In this document: piece after piece, positions 10,588-18,708 of the stretch | How positions within the stretch are numbered: the stretch's first letter is position 1 | Layout: every line of letters begins with the position of its first letter | Assembly (NCBI GenBank): GCA_944326135.1 | Contig: CALVCU010000006.1 | Location: 1 to 48,664, forward strand | Reading direction: 5' to 3' | DNA length: 48,664 nt | Origin: an uncultured Ligilactobacillus sp. | Lineage (GTDB): Bacteria; Bacillota; Bacilli; Lactobacillales; Lactobacillaceae | Notes under the pieces: generated by a model | The model's input: the letters and a program-made list of their open reading frames with translations, nothing else | What the model was told of the DNA's origin: nothing | Database searches by the model: none | Program-made: the position numbers and the translations under genes

Positions 10588-11265
10588 TTAAAGATTATGG
10601 TTTTTTTCCTCATAATTAATTGCAGAACGGTAAACGTTCATTGCAAGCCATATTGAAAGTTGTAAGATAGTAATCATTACAACAAAAGTAAGCATACGAG
10701 CATTCCACATTTGGATTAATTCATTTATAACTCCATTGGGATCGATAAATAAATAAACCGTATGTAGACGTAAGAAACGTCCAACATAAACGCCAACTGA
10801 TGAAGTAATTGTTAAAATAACTGTAACTAAGACTTTAAAAAAGGGTTTAGTTAAATGTAAACGATTGGCAAATACATCAGAGACATGTGATAAGCTCCAA
10901 ATTCCAAATAAACTGCTTATCAAAGCGCTAAAAACTAAGTTTCCAAAATGCCACCAATTTTTTAGACTAAAAACCATTAATCCAGTTGCCGAATCGTACG
11001 GATTAATTTTGGCTAAATGAAATAGATCAGTAAGGACATATGGAGCATTTGGATAAAATAGCATCCATAAGATAAACATAATGATAAATCCCCATTTTGT
11101 TTGATGAACATTTATATGCATAGCTATTTCAATTGGAATATATGCTAGGAAAGTATTTAATAATAAAAAGCCAAATACAGCATGATTAGAAGCAATAGTA
11201 CAGGCGATATAAAGCATGTAAATTAAAAATAATAGTCGCACAATCCAACGTGTCTTCTTTTCCAT
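10588..11265 (-). CDS. DUF1361 family membrane protein
   Basis: A 225-residue hydrophobic protein with about six or seven membrane helices. The motif FYPNAPYVLTDLFHL (about residues 70-84) and the later GVYVGRFLRLHTVYLF are typical of DUF1361, a family of unknown function found in Firmicutes. TAGGTGA lies upstream of the ATG. It converges on murB and is transcribed away from cdaA. No function can be assigned. Confidence 0.8.
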   Translation of the reverse strand: MEKKTRWIVRLLFLIYMLYIACTIASNHAVFGFLLLNTFLAYIPIEIAMHINVHQTKWGFIIMFILWMLFYPNAPYVLTDLFHLAKINPYDSATGLMVFSLKNWWHFGNLVFSALISSLFGIWSLSHVSDVFANRLHLTKPFFKVLVTVILTITSSVGVYVGRFLRLHTVYLFIDPNGVINELIQMWNARMLTFVVMITILQLSIWLAMNVYRSAINYEEKNHNL

Positions 11266-11393
11266 TTAAATCACCTAGTTATATTCACTTTATTATATTA
11301 TTCTTATTGTAACAATTTTATCCTATGATTGCGAAGAATTGTAAAATATTTATCAAGAGTTAATGAATAAGAAAAAATATTAAAAAATAATAC

Positions 11394-11422
11394 TTGAGTC
11401 ATTTTTCATGATAAAATATCTA
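11394..11422 (+). promoter_or_regulatory. Candidate promoter of cdaA-cdaR
   Basis: TTGAGT (11394-11399), a 17-base spacer and TATCTA (11417-11422), 26 bases before the start codon. An alternative -10, TAAAAT at 11412, has a poorer spacing. Confidence 0.4.
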
Positions 11423-11447
11423 TATATGTTGAATTTAGGAGGATTTC

Positions 11448-12323
11448 ATGGAGTTTTTAAGTAATATTTTTACTTGGCAACATTTTATCAATTTATTAGA
11501 TATTTGTGTTGTTTGGTTTGCAATTTATAAGTTAATGATGCTTCTACGTGGCACTAAAGCAGTTCAACTTTTTAAAGGTGTCATTGTAATTATAATTATT
11601 AAGTTAATAAGTTGGTACCTTGGATTAAGAACTGTATCGTGGATTACAGATCAAATAATTAACTGGGGAATTATTGCATGTATTGTTATTTTTCAACCGG
11701 AGATTAGACGTGGTTTGGAACATCTTGGGCGTGGTTCGCTGTTCTTTAATAATAATAAAAAGCAAAATGAAACACAGGAAAAGATGATTTTGGCTTTAGA
11801 TAAGGCAATTCAATATATGTCGAAACGTAGAATAGGTGCACTAATTACGTTAGAAATGAATACAGGATTAGAAGATTATATTGAAACCGGAATTCCATTG
11901 GATGCAGATGTGAGTGGGGAATTATTAATTAACATTTTTATTCCTAATACCCCATTGCATGATGGTGCAGTGATTATTAAAGATAATCGAATTGCTGTTG
12001 CTGCAGCATATTTACCATTATCTGAAAGTAATTTAATTCCTAAAGAACTAGGAACTAGACATAGAGCAGCAGTAGGGATTAGTGAAGTAACAGATGCATT
12101 AACAATTGTTGTTTCAGAAGAAACTGGATCAGTTACGATAACTAAAAATAATGAATTAATTCGTAATCTAACTCGACAAGATTATCTAAAACTATTGAGA
12201 AATGAATTAATTCCGACTGAAGAAAGTGCAAAGAAAAATGCTTTTGTACGTTTTTTAGAAAGAGTAAAACAAAAACGACAAAAAAAGAATAGTCATGCAC
12301 GAAAAGGAGGAAGGAAACATTGA
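11448..12323 (+). CDS. cdaA: Diadenylate cyclase CdaA
   Basis: A membrane-bound enzyme that makes cyclic di-AMP from two ATP; the messenger controls potassium uptake, turgor and wall homeostasis. Three membrane helices occupy about residues 1-85, followed by the DAC domain with the catalytic DGA motif (172-174) and RHR motif (204-206, inside GTRHRAAVG). It has 291 residues and TTAGGAGG before the ATG. Its stop overlaps the TTG start of cdaR, the known CdaA regulator. In most Firmicutes glmM follows directly; here a terminator and a surface-protein gene intervene. Confidence 0.97.
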   Translation: MEFLSNIFTWQHFINLLDICVVWFAIYKLMMLLRGTKAVQLFKGVIVIIIIKLISWYLGLRTVSWITDQIINWGIIACIVIFQPEIRRGLEHLGRGSLFFNNNKKQNETQEKMILALDKAIQYMSKRRIGALITLEMNTGLEDYIETGIPLDADVSGELLINIFIPNTPLHDGAVIIKDNRIAVAAAYLPLSESNLIPKELGTRHRAAVGISEVTDALTIVVSEETGSVTITKNNELIRNLTRQDYLKLLRNELIPTEESAKKNAFVRFLERVKQKRQKKNSHARKGGRKH

Positions 12324-13420
12324 AAGTAAATAATGTTTTTAATACTAAATTTGTATATGCAATTACCTCCTTACTTATTGCCGTTTGTTTGTTTGGATAT
12401 GTAACTACTGATACAGGAATTAACACAAATAATAATGACAAATCAGCATTAATGTCACAAAAATCAGTTACTATGACAGCTCCATTGAAAATTAATGTTA
12501 GTTCAAAGTATTTTGTTGAAGGATATCCTGAAAATGTAAAGGTTAAAGTGAATGGACCATCTGCTTTGGTTCAAACAGTACAAAATACTCAAAATTTTGA
12601 AGTATATGCTAATTTAAAAGGATTAAAACCAGGTAAGCATAAAGTAAAACTAAAGGTGTCTGGTATAAATCGTGAATTAACTGTAAATGTTGAACCAGAA
12701 ACAATTAATGTAAAAATTAGTAAACGTGAGACAAAAACAATGCCTGTTCAAGTAAGATTTGATTCTACTTTAATTGGTGATGATTATGCTGCGGGAATTC
12801 CAAGTAGTAATTACAGTAAGGTAAAAGTTACAGGAGCAAAAAGTACTGTAAAAAAGGTATCTAATGTTGTTGCAGATGTTTCTCTTCCAGAAGGTGTTGA
12901 GCATTCTGTATCTCAAAATGTTACTTTACAAGCATTAGATTCAAACGGAAAACCTCTTAATGTCGTGATTGAACCTTCTACAGTTAAAGCAACAGTACCA
13001 ATTTATACGGCTACAACTTCAAAGAAGGTTAGTGTTCATTTAATAGAAAGTGGAAGTGAGGTAAATGGTAAAAGTTATAGTTTATCAACAGATACAAAGA
13101 CAGTAACTGTTACAGGAACAAAGCAAGCATTAAGTAGATTGAAAACACTTAATGTAGCAGTCCCAATAGATGACGTTACCTCAACAACAACTAAAACCGT
13201 TCCAATTGATGTAAACCAAAATGGAGTAATTTCCGTAAATCCAAGTACTATTACAGTACAAATTTTAGTTGATAATAGTACTAATTCAGATTCAACAAGT
13301 AAAGACCAAGATGAATCTAGTTCAATTCAGAATACTTCAACAACTGAAAAGCAAAATAATGAGAATTCAAATTCTCAAAGTGCTTCATCACAATCTTTGA
13401 TACAAAGTTCAAGCAAATAA
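12320..13420 (+). CDS. cdaR: CdaA regulatory protein CdaR (YbbR-domain)
   Basis: A membrane-anchored extracytoplasmic protein that binds CdaA and modulates c-di-AMP synthesis. It starts at TTG 12320 behind GGAGGAAGG and overlaps the cdaA stop by four bases. One N-terminal helix (about 8-27) is followed by about three or four repeated YbbR beta domains (for example KYFVEGYPENVKVKVNGPS, then similar VKVTGAKSTVKKVSNV and VTVTGTKQALSRLKTL units). The C terminus is a low-complexity Ser/Asn/Gln/Thr tail of about 45 residues that could reach into the wall. Total 366 residues. Confidence 0.94.
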   Translation: MKVNNVFNTKFVYAITSLLIAVCLFGYVTTDTGINTNNNDKSALMSQKSVTMTAPLKINVSSKYFVEGYPENVKVKVNGPSALVQTVQNTQNFEVYANLKGLKPGKHKVKLKVSGINRELTVNVEPETINVKISKRETKTMPVQVRFDSTLIGDDYAAGIPSSNYSKVKVTGAKSTVKKVSNVVADVSLPEGVEHSVSQNVTLQALDSNGKPLNVVIEPSTVKATVPIYTATTSKKVSVHLIESGSEVNGKSYSLSTDTKTVTVTGTKQALSRLKTLNVAVPIDDVTSTTTKTVPIDVNQNGVISVNPSTITVQILVDNSTNSDSTSKDQDESSSIQNTSTTEKQNNENSNSQSASSQSLIQSSSK

Positions 13421-13452
13421 AAAGATGTGTATTTAATACACATCTTTTTATT
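13419..13452 (+). terminator. Terminator of cdaA-cdaR
   Basis: AAAAAGATGTGTATT/AATACACATCTTTTT form a perfect 15-pair inverted repeat around one base, ending in T-rich sequence. It overlaps the cdaR stop codon. Confidence 0.88.
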
Positions 13453-13486
13453 TTAATTGGGCAATTTGTTTTATTTATTTTAAATT

Positions 13487-13514
13487 TTTACTTTAACAAT
13501 TGATTTTATATAAT
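13487..13514 (+). promoter_or_regulatory. Candidate promoter of the Mub-like gene
   Basis: TTTACT (13487-13492), a 16-base spacer and consensus TATAAT (13509-13514). It would give a roughly 80-base leader before the start codon. Confidence 0.4.
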
Positions 13515-13603
13515 ATCGTGATAGATTTAATTACATGATTATTTGTACAATATAAGAATATATAATTTTAATTTTTAGAAAGCACTTTAAAAGGTAGTTA
13601 TAT

Positions 13604-14656
13604 ATGAAAAAAATAATCTTAACTTTTTTGACGTCAGTATCTATTTTATGCGGACTAAAAAGTTTAGCGTTTGGAGATGATGTTTCTTCGATGACATCTA
13701 GCTCAAGCCAACAATCGCAAACTGTGGAAATAAGTAGTGAAGAAAATGTTGATGATTACTTTTTAAATCATGGGCATCATACTCACCCAGAAGTTCAAAC
13801 TGAAACATATACTGAAACAATTAATTACTATTTAGTTGGAACAAATAAAAAAATTGCTCCATCAACTGTTAAAGAAATCACTTTTAAAAGAGAAGGATAT
13901 CGACAAGTTCCTTCTCAAGAAATAGTTTGGTTAGAATGGGATCATGATTCAGAAAGTTTTGAATCAATTGTTTCGCCAACTATTAAAGGTTATACTACTA
14001 ATACTTATTGCACTCCTCAAATTACAATTGTTCCAGGACAAGGTAGTCAACGTAATTATGAATATAATATTTATTATACGCCTGAAAGTAACGGTGAAAT
14101 TAATGGTTCTTCAGGGTCAATCCAAAGTTCTAGTTCATCAAAAATGTCTAGTTCAAGTTTAATAAAAAATAATGATAATAAATTAACGGCTAAAAAAAAT
14201 GTGCAAAAAGAAAAAAAGATTTCATCATATTCTGAAAAGAATCAGTTATCGGGTGAAATGAGTAGTAGAAAATTTCAAACTAATAAGGCAAAAAATAAGA
14301 GAATTCAATCTGTTCAAAATAGTTCTGAAAAGCAGAAATCAAATATTAAACAATCTGCAAAAAATAATTCTAATAACTCTAATTTTGTGAATTCTAAAAG
14401 TAAAAATAATATTAAAATTCAAAATAGATCTGTTAATACAAATAGTAAATCACAACAATCAAGTAGTTCAATTGCTTCCAATAATAAACATGTGATGAAA
14501 AATAGCTTAAAAAATTTACGTCAAAAAAATAGTAAAATAGAAAATAAATTTAATTTAATTACAGACATAGAAAAGAAACCAATTTTAATGATTAGTGGGC
14601 TAGTTGCTACTATAGCAATTGTTTTCGAATTATTTGATCAACGTAAAAGTAAATAA
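13604..14656 (+). CDS. Secreted surface protein with one Mub B2-like domain and C-terminal anchor helix
   Basis: A 350-residue exported protein. Residues 1-24 form a signal peptide (MKK, hydrophobic core, then LAFGDD). Residues 66-160 resemble a mucus-binding (Mub B2-like) repeat: TINYYLVGTNKKIAPSTVKE, then TFKREGYR, VWLEW, SIVSPTIKGY and ending in IYY. About 150 residues of Ser/Asn/Lys/Gln-rich, very basic low-complexity sequence follow, then one hydrophobic helix (about 326-343) and DQRKSK. The end looks like a sortase tail but no LPxTG motif precedes it in any frame, so membrane anchoring is more likely. A role in adhesion is inference. It separates cdaR from glmM. Confidence 0.75.
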   Translation: MKKIILTFLTSVSILCGLKSLAFGDDVSSMTSSSSQQSQTVEISSEENVDDYFLNHGHHTHPEVQTETYTETINYYLVGTNKKIAPSTVKEITFKREGYRQVPSQEIVWLEWDHDSESFESIVSPTIKGYTTNTYCTPQITIVPGQGSQRNYEYNIYYTPESNGEINGSSGSIQSSSSSKMSSSSLIKNNDNKLTAKKNVQKEKKISSYSEKNQLSGEMSSRKFQTNKAKNKRIQSVQNSSEKQKSNIKQSAKNNSNNSNFVNSKSKNNIKIQNRSVNTNSKSQQSSSSIASNNKHVMKNSLKNLRQKNSKIENKFNLITDIEKKPILMISGLVATIAIVFELFDQRKSK

Positions 14657-14748
14657 TTCATATAGACATAAAAGTTTATGTTAAAATTAATTAATGTGAG
14701 TTTCATTTATTTAAGAATTTAAAAAAAATCTTTATAAATATTCGAAAA

Positions 14749-14757
14749 TGTTATAAT
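14749..14757 (+). promoter_or_regulatory. Extended -10 promoter of glmM
   Basis: TGT-TATAAT is a full extended -10 element 33 bases before the glmM ATG. No good -35 is visible. It gives glmM a promoter separate from cdaA-cdaR. Confidence 0.5.
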
Positions 14758-14790
14758 TAAACTAGTTAAATTATGAAATGAGGATATAAA

Positions 14791-16143
14791 ATGAAATATT
14801 TTGGTACGGACGGTGTTAGAGGTATTGCAAATGCCTCTCTAAGTCCAGAATTAGCTTTCAAATTAGGACGTTGTGGAGGATATGTACTAACACAACATGC
14901 TACAAATAAGGAACGTGCTCCACGTGTTTTAGTTGCTCGTGATACACGGATTTCAGGACAAATGTTGGAAAGTGCATTAATAGCAGGACTATTATCTGTT
15001 GGTATTGAAGTTTTTGATTTAGGAGTAGTTACTACACCTGGAGTTGCTTATTTGGTTCGTTTACAAGATGCAGATGCAGGTGTTATGATTTCGGCCTCAC
15101 ATAATCCTGTACAAGATAATGGAATTAAATTCTTCGGTGGAGATGGATATAAATTATCTGATGAAAAGGAAGAAGAAATTGAAGAATTACTAGAAAAAGA
15201 AAAAGATACGCTTCCACGTCCTTCTGCAGAAGGCTTAGGAACAATGAGTGATTTTAAAGAGGGAACTCTAAAATATACTCAATTTTTAGAACAAACTATT
15301 CCAGATGATTTATCAGGCATGCATATCTGCGTTGATGGTGCTAATGGTGCAACTAGTGCATTAGTTTCAAGATTATTCGCTGATTTAGGTGCAGATTTTG
15401 AGACAATGGCAACAAATCCAGATGGACTAAATATTAATAAAAATGTAGGATCAACGCATCCTGAAGCATTAGCTAAATTCGTAGTAGAACAAGGCGCACA
15501 AGTTGGTGTTGCATTTGATGGTGACGGGGATCGTTGTATTGCAGTTGATGAACAAGGAAATATCGTCGATGGTGATAAGATAATGTATATTTGTGGTAAA
15601 TATATGAATGAACGTGGACGATTAAAGAAAGATACAATTGTTACAACTGTCATGAGTAATCTTGGAATGTATAAAGCAATGGAAAAGGCTGGCTTGAAGT
15701 CTGTTAAGACAAAGGTCGGTGACCGTTATGTTGTAGAAGCAATGCGTAAAGATGGTTATAACCTTGGTGGTGAACAATCTGGTCACGTTGTATTTTTAGA
15801 TTTTAATACTACTGGCGATGGTATGTTAACTGCATTGCAATTATTAAATGTAATGAAACAAACTGGTAAAAAATTATCAGAATTAGCTGCTGAGGTGAAA
15901 ACATATCCACAAGAATTAGTTAATGTGCGAGTAACAGATAAGAAAGCAGCATTAAATAATGAAGCAGTGAAAAAGGTTATTGCTGATGTAGAAGCTAAAA
16001 TGGATGGTGAAGGTCGAGTTTTAGTTCGACCAAGTGGTACAGAGGATTTATTGCGGATAATGTGTGAAGCAGCTACTCCAGAATTAGTACATGATTATGT
16101 AATGGAAATTGCTGATGTAGTAAAACAACAAATGGGTGTTTAA
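14791..16143 (+). CDS. glmM: Phosphoglucosamine mutase
   Basis: It converts glucosamine-6-phosphate to glucosamine-1-phosphate for UDP-GlcNAc and so for peptidoglycan and teichoic acids. The 450 residues show [14 protein letters not shown] at the N terminus, the phospho-serine loop ISASHNP (catalytic Ser103), the metal loop [13 protein letters not shown], the sugar-binding GGEQSGH and the phosphate-binding [21 protein letters not shown] precedes the ATG. GlmM binds and inhibits CdaA in several Firmicutes, so the proximity to cdaA has a functional logic although the operon is split here. glmS, the preceding pathway step, follows. Confidence 0.97.
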   Translation: MKYFGTDGVRGIANASLSPELAFKLGRCGGYVLTQHATNKERAPRVLVARDTRISGQMLESALIAGLLSVGIEVFDLGVVTTPGVAYLVRLQDADAGVMISASHNPVQDNGIKFFGGDGYKLSDEKEEEIEELLEKEKDTLPRPSAEGLGTMSDFKEGTLKYTQFLEQTIPDDLSGMHICVDGANGATSALVSRLFADLGADFETMATNPDGLNINKNVGSTHPEALAKFVVEQGAQVGVAFDGDGDRCIAVDEQGNIVDGDKIMYICGKYMNERGRLKKDTIVTTVMSNLGMYKAMEKAGLKSVKTKVGDRYVVEAMRKDGYNLGGEQSGHVVFLDFNTTGDGMLTALQLLNVMKQTGKKLSELAAEVKTYPQELVNVRVTDKKAALNNEAVKKVIADVEAKMDGEGRVLVRPSGTEDLLRIMCEAATPELVHDYVMEIADVVKQQMGV

Positions 16144-16144
16144 T

Positions 16145-16185
16145 AAAAAAGTGGTTATGACTTTATATCATAACCACTTTTTTAT
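16145..16185 (+). terminator. Terminator of glmM
   Basis: A perfect 16-pair stem (16145-16160 with 16168-16183) with loop CTTTATA and a T run. Its last bases overlap the start of the operator dyad of glmS. Confidence 0.9.
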
Positions 16186-16218
16186 TTCAATTGGTATAGG
16201 ACTATACCAATTGAAATA
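16183..16218 (+). promoter_or_regulatory. 17-base inverted repeat, NagR/GntR-like operator upstream of glmS
   Basis: Arms 16183-16199 and 16202-16218 are perfectly complementary around GA and contain ATTGGTATAG/CTATACCAAT. This resembles the NagR-type operators (ATTGGTATAGACCAAT) that control amino-sugar genes in lactic acid bacteria, as I remember that consensus. It ends five bases before the -35 of the glmS promoter. Confidence 0.6.
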
Positions 16219-16223
16219 AAAAT

Positions 16224-16252
16224 TTGACATTAATATAAAAAGTGTATATATT
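16224..16252 (+). promoter_or_regulatory. Promoter of glmS
   Basis: Perfect TTGACA (16224-16229), a 17-base spacer and TATATT (16247-16252). Confidence 0.75.
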
Positions 16253-16280
16253 AATAATTGCAATGGATAATTGATGATTT

Positions 16281-16296
16281 ATTAATCTATACCAAT
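16281..16296 (+). promoter_or_regulatory. Second NagR-like operator in the glmS leader
   Basis: ATTAATCTATACCAAT differs at two positions from the NagR-type box ATTGGTCTATACCAAT. It lies about 22 bases after the predicted transcript start, so two bound repressors could bracket the promoter. Confidence 0.5.
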
Positions 16297-16346
16297 TATC
16301 GTATTTTATAATTGATAAATCTAAAATCAGAAAGAAGTTTCTAATT

Positions 16347-18164
16347 ATGTGTGGAATTGTCGGAGAAGTTGGAAATGATAATGCAGTTGAATTATTAATT
16401 CATGGATTAAAAAAATTAGAATATCGTGGATATGATTCAGCAGGAATTTATGTAAATGATGAAAAAGGCAATGATTACCTAATTAAAACTAAGGGAAGAA
16501 TTGCGGAATTAGAAAAGAAAATTACAGATGATGTACATGGAAAGATTGGAATTGCACATACTAGATGGGCAACTCATGGAATTCCAAGTGCTGCAAATGC
16601 ACACCCACATGTATCAGAAGATGGACGTTTTTACATGGTACATAATGGTGTAATTACAAACTTCAAAGAATTAAAAAATGAATATTTAAGTGATGTACAT
16701 TTTGAAAGTGAAACAGATTCTGAAGTTGTAGTTCAATTAGTAGGCAAGTTTGCAAGTGAAGGATTATCTGCTTTAGAAGCATTTAAAAAAGCAATTAGTT
16801 TATTAGGAGAAGGGGCATCATATGCACTCTTAATGATTGATCGTGAAAATCCAGAGACATTGTATGTTGCTAAAAAGAAATCACCATTATTAATCGGGGT
16901 ATGTGATGGATTTAATGTTGTTTGTTCAGATGCAATGGCAATGTTGAATGTAACTCATGATTTTATTGAATTACACGATGGTGAAATTGTAGAGTTAACA
17001 GAAAATCAAATTAAAATCCAAGATAAAGATGGTAATCCAGTAGAACGTAAGCCGTTTCATGTTAGTCAAGATGCCAGTGCTTCAGAAAAAGGCGCATATG
17101 AACATTTTATGTTAAAAGAAATTGACGAACAACCTGCAGTAATGCGTAAATTAGTTCAAGAATATGTAAATGAAAATGGAAAAGTTGAAATTGATGAAAA
17201 ATTAATTAAGACAATTGAAGAATCTGATCGTATTTATGTTGTTGCAGCTGGTACAAGTTATCATGCAGGTTTAGTTGGACATGAATTAATTGAAAAATTT
17301 GCAGGAATACCAACTGAAGTACACGTTGCTTCTGAATTTGCTTATAATCGACCACTATTATCGAAGAAACCATTCTTTATTTTCTTAACACAAAGTGGAG
17401 AAACTGCTGATAGTCGTCAAGTATTAAATCAGGTAAATGAATTAGGTTATCCAAGTTTAACAATTACAAATGTTCCAAATTCAACATTGTCACGTGAAGC
17501 AACATTTACTTTATTATTATATGCGGGTCCTGAAATTGCTGTTGCATCAACTAAGGCATATACAGCTCAAATTGCGGTTGAAGCATTATTAGCAAAAGCA
17601 ATCGGTGACGATTTAGGTTTTGAAGATTCAAAAGCATTTGATATTCGTCAAGAGTTATCTACTGTAGCAAATGGAATGCAAACATTAGTTGATGAAAAAG
17701 AAAAAATTGAAGCTTTGGCACAAAAATATCTTGCTAAAGCACATAATGCATTTTATATTGGACGTGCAATTGATTATGATACAGCAATTGAAGCTGCTTT
17801 GAAATTAAAAGAAGTATCATATATACAAACTGAAGGATTTGCAGCTGGTGAATTAAAACACGGTACGATTGCTTTGATTGAAGAAGGAACACCAGTTATC
17901 TCAATTATAACTGATCAAACAATTGCTGCTCATACACGTAGCAATGAAGAAGAAGTTGTTGCAAGAGGTGCTAATTTAATTTCAATTGTATCTGAAAAAT
18001 TAGCTACAAAGAAAGATCAAATTGTTTTACCAACGGTAGATCCGTTATTGACATCTTTAGTTGCAATAATACCTGCTCAATTACTTGCATATTATGCGAG
18101 TGAGCAAAGAGGATATGATGTTGATAAGCCACGTAACTTGGCTAAAAGTGTAACAGTAGAATAA
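16347..18164 (+). CDS. glmS: Glutamine-fructose-6-phosphate aminotransferase
   Basis: It makes glucosamine-6-phosphate from fructose-6-phosphate and glutamine, the entry to amino-sugar and wall synthesis. 605 residues. The N terminus MCGIVGEVGN exposes the catalytic cysteine after Met removal; the glutaminase domain shows RGYDSAG, HTRWATHG and HNGVITNF. Two SIS domains follow (ATEVHVASEFAY, TQSGETADS, STKAYTAQ), and the enzyme ends in DKPRNLAKSVTVE. The leader is only about 90 bases, too short for a glmS ribozyme, and carries NagR-like boxes instead. A weak AGAAAGAAG ribosome site precedes the ATG. Confidence 0.97.
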   Translation: MCGIVGEVGNDNAVELLIHGLKKLEYRGYDSAGIYVNDEKGNDYLIKTKGRIAELEKKITDDVHGKIGIAHTRWATHGIPSAANAHPHVSEDGRFYMVHNGVITNFKELKNEYLSDVHFESETDSEVVVQLVGKFASEGLSALEAFKKAISLLGEGASYALLMIDRENPETLYVAKKKSPLLIGVCDGFNVVCSDAMAMLNVTHDFIELHDGEIVELTENQIKIQDKDGNPVERKPFHVSQDASASEKGAYEHFMLKEIDEQPAVMRKLVQEYVNENGKVEIDEKLIKTIEESDRIYVVAAGTSYHAGLVGHELIEKFAGIPTEVHVASEFAYNRPLLSKKPFFIFLTQSGETADSRQVLNQVNELGYPSLTITNVPNSTLSREATFTLLLYAGPEIAVASTKAYTAQIAVEALLAKAIGDDLGFEDSKAFDIRQELSTVANGMQTLVDEKEKIEALAQKYLAKAHNAFYIGRAIDYDTAIEAALKLKEVSYIQTEGFAAGELKHGTIALIEEGTPVISIITDQTIAAHTRSNEEEVVARGANLISIVSEKLATKKDQIVLPTVDPLLTSLVAIIPAQLLAYYASEQRGYDVDKPRNLAKSVTVE

Positions 18165-18165
18165 T

Positions 18166-18198
18166 AAATAAGGATCGCATTTATGCGATCCTTATTTT
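18166..18198. terminator. Bidirectional terminator, glmS / small membrane protein
   Basis: AAATAAGGATCGCAT pairs with ATGCGATCCTTATTT around a TT centre, with A and T tracts on both flanks. Confidence 0.88.
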
Positions 18199-18446
18199 TA
18201 TCGATTTTTAAAATTTAAAATATAATTTATAACTCTAAAAATTAAATATATACTTCCACAAATTACAAACAAGCGTAATAAAAAATATAAAATAGGCACA
18301 TACCAAATTGCAGTATGAAATAAATCAAAAATTGGAGTAAAAGTTTTATGTAAACCAGTACTTGGGATTAAACTTAAAAGAAGTTGGAATGCCATTATTA
18401 TAGTCCCGATTGTAATGCTTGTTTTTAATTGGATGTGATTAACCAT
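18198..18446 (-). CDS. Small two-helix membrane protein, unknown function
   Basis: An 82-residue protein with two hydrophobic helices (about 8-27 and 45-75), lying between an intergenic small-RNA candidate and glmS. A strong GAGGAGG lies seven bases before the ATG, and TATAAT occurs on the minus strand at 18468-18473, which supports a real gene. I recognise no family. Its end lies at the shared terminator. Confidence 0.65.
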   Translation of the reverse strand: MVNHIQLKTSITIGTIIMAFQLLLSLIPSTGLHKTFTPIFDLFHTAIWYVPILYFLLRLFVICGSIYLIFRVINYILNFKNR

Positions 18447-18521
18447 AAAAACTCCTCCTCTGTTTCTATTATAGTATGAATAGATAAAAAAATGAATAAA
18501 ATAAATTTTAACACTTTTGTG

Positions 18522-18550
18522 TTGACAGCGTTTACATTTGAATATATAGT
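18522..18550 (+). promoter_or_regulatory. Strong promoter overlapped by a cre (CcpA) box
   Basis: Perfect TTGACA (18522-18527), a 17-base spacer and TATAGT (18545-18550). TGACAGCGTTTACA (18523-18536) matches the cre consensus in reverse orientation with one mismatch and covers the -35, a position where CcpA would repress. Confidence 0.7.
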
Positions 18551-18556
18551 AAAGAT

Positions 18557-18647
18557 GTAAGGTATTTAATATTTACCTTCTAATCAATTCTCTTTCTCTC
18601 TTATGCCGAGGTTATGACTTATTAGTCATAACCTCTGTTTTATTATT
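18557..18647 (+). ncRNA. Candidate CcpA-regulated small RNA (about 90 nt)
   Basis: A complete promoter (18522-18550) and a strong terminator (stem 18608-18635) bracket about 50 bases with no open reading frame longer than a few codons and no ribosome site. The predicted RNA has a short 5' hairpin (AAGGTA/TACCTT), then an unpaired pyrimidine-rich stretch around 18582-18602 (TTCTCTTTCTCTCTT) that could pair with purine-rich Shine-Dalgarno sequences, then the terminator hairpin. The next gene has its own promoter beginning in the terminator tail, so this is not simply a leader. The layout is like the CcpA-repressed, CU-rich RsaI RNA of staphylococci, but no homology is claimed. The start is inferred. 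Confidence 0.55.
18608..18647 (+). terminator. Terminator of the small-RNA candidate
   Basis: A perfect 12-pair stem GAGGTTATGACT/AGTCATAACCTC with TATT loop, then TGTTTTATTATTTT. Confidence 0.85.
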
Positions 18648-18676
18648 TTGACATCTAACTTAAAGCTCGTTAAAAT
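18648..18676 (+). promoter_or_regulatory. Promoter of the 102-residue protein gene
   Basis: Perfect TTGACA (18648-18653), a 17-base spacer and TAAAAT (18671-18676), starting right at the end of the preceding terminator. Confidence 0.7.
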
Positions 18677-18708
18677 TGATATGATTTAATTATTGTGAGG
18701 GATAAATA

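Noticed and set aside
14657-14690. Terminator after the Mub-like gene (ACATAAA/TTTATGT)
   Set aside because: Only seven A/T-rich pairs and no T run; too weak to claim.
15279-15653. Long open frame on the minus strand inside glmM
   Set aside because: It is a shadow of a clearly conserved gene, rich in Ser/Pro from reversed codons, with no ribosome site or promoter.
16253-16346. Possible glmS ribozyme in the glmS leader
   Set aside because: The leader is only about 90 bases and lacks the conserved core; operator-like repeats explain its structure better.
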